Assembly (NCBI GenBank): GCA_021777685.1
Contig: JAJYDH010000121.1
Coordinates: 1-13,499, forward strand
Length of the DNA: 13,499 bases
Origin: Planctomycetota bacterium
GTDB taxonomy: Bacteria; Planctomycetota; Planctomycetia; Isosphaerales; Isosphaeraceae
Direction of reading: 5' to 3'
Numbering within the stretch: position 1 is the stretch's first letter; every line of letters starts with the position of its first letter. The notes under the pieces are model-generated. The model made no database searches and had not been told where the DNA came from. It saw nothing but the letters and a program-made list of their open reading frames with translations. The position numbers were made by a program, and so were the translations under genes. Shown here one piece after another: positions 13,422 to 13,499 of this stretch.

Positions 13422-13431
13422 TGATGACTTG

Positions 13432-13499
13432 TAGGGCGGGTGAGCGGAAGCGAAACCCGCCGGAGACGGCCTCGCCGAGCGTTGGTGGGTTTCGCTTCC
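13432..13499. repeat. Palindromic dispersed repeat, truncated by the window end
   Basis: Starting ten bases after the last gene, TAGGGCGGGTGAGC leads into GGAAGCGAAACCCGCC (13446-13461). After 22 nt its inverse GGTGGGTTTCGCTTCC (13484-13499) pairs with it at 15 of 16 bases. The right arm would be expected to continue into GCTCACCCGCCCTA beyond the window. Repeats with this GGAAGCGAAACCC core are, from memory, widely scattered between genes in planctomycetes and some cyanobacteria. As the first structure after the four-gene cluster it may also work as a transcript end, but there is no T-tract in view. Confidence 0.75.

Noticed and set aside
1..13499. CRISPR arrays, toxin-antitoxin pairs, phage or defence genes
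   Set aside because: No regularly spaced direct repeats with unique spacers and no recognised toxin, integrase, capsid or nuclease genes were seen in any frame.

Overview
The window looks like chromosomal DNA of a high-GC planctomycete, most likely from the Isosphaeraceae/Isosphaerales. This is inferred from the very GC-rich third codon positions, GTG/TTG starts, loosely spaced genes on both strands, the mix of membrane glycosyltransferases with a YfhO-like protein, and several dispersed palindromic repeats of a kind common between planctomycete genes. No rRNA, tRNA, CRISPR array, phage gene or transposase gene was seen.

Layout. Positions 1-76 are the right end of a small inverted-repeat element. 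An ANTAR-type response regulator (793 down to 193, minus strand) is divergent from a MaoC-like hydratase (1015-1494) and a small unknown protein (1544-1753). On the minus strand, 4827 to 1759 holds an HpcH/HpaI-type aldolase, a Tm-1-like (UPF0261) protein and a TIM-barrel PEP-hydrolase-like protein. The last two overlap by ATGA and correspond to the two halves of the plant Tm-1 protein. A GT4 glycosyltransferase (4977-6128) runs tail-to-tail into a bleomycin-resistance-like VOC protein (6511 to 6077), with a 52-nt overlap. From 6830 to 13421 there is a four-gene plus-strand cluster: a GT2 glycosyltransferase, a GT-C membrane glycosyltransferase, a YfhO-like membrane protein and a second GT-C protein. 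The window ends inside another palindromic repeat.

How the genes may work together. The GT2 enzyme could make a polyprenyl-phosphate sugar that the GT-C membrane proteins transfer to an extracytoplasmic acceptor; this is inference from family and order. The aldolase, Tm-1-like and TIM-barrel genes look like a small catabolic or metabolite-handling operon whose substrate cannot be read from sequence.

The clearest non-gene signal is at 6552-6743: a 172-bp element with 19-bp terminal inverted repeats (18/19 matching), bracketed by a perfect 10-bp direct repeat (CATCTTACCC). This has the structure of a transposase-less mobile element (MITE) that landed in the promoter region of the VOC gene and duplicated its apparent -10 box. 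A second copy of its end lies at 58-76. Two other composite palindromes (3891-4000 and 9287-9437) lie in gaps inside gene groups; the second was probably read into the annotated N-terminus of the YfhO-like gene in some gene calls.
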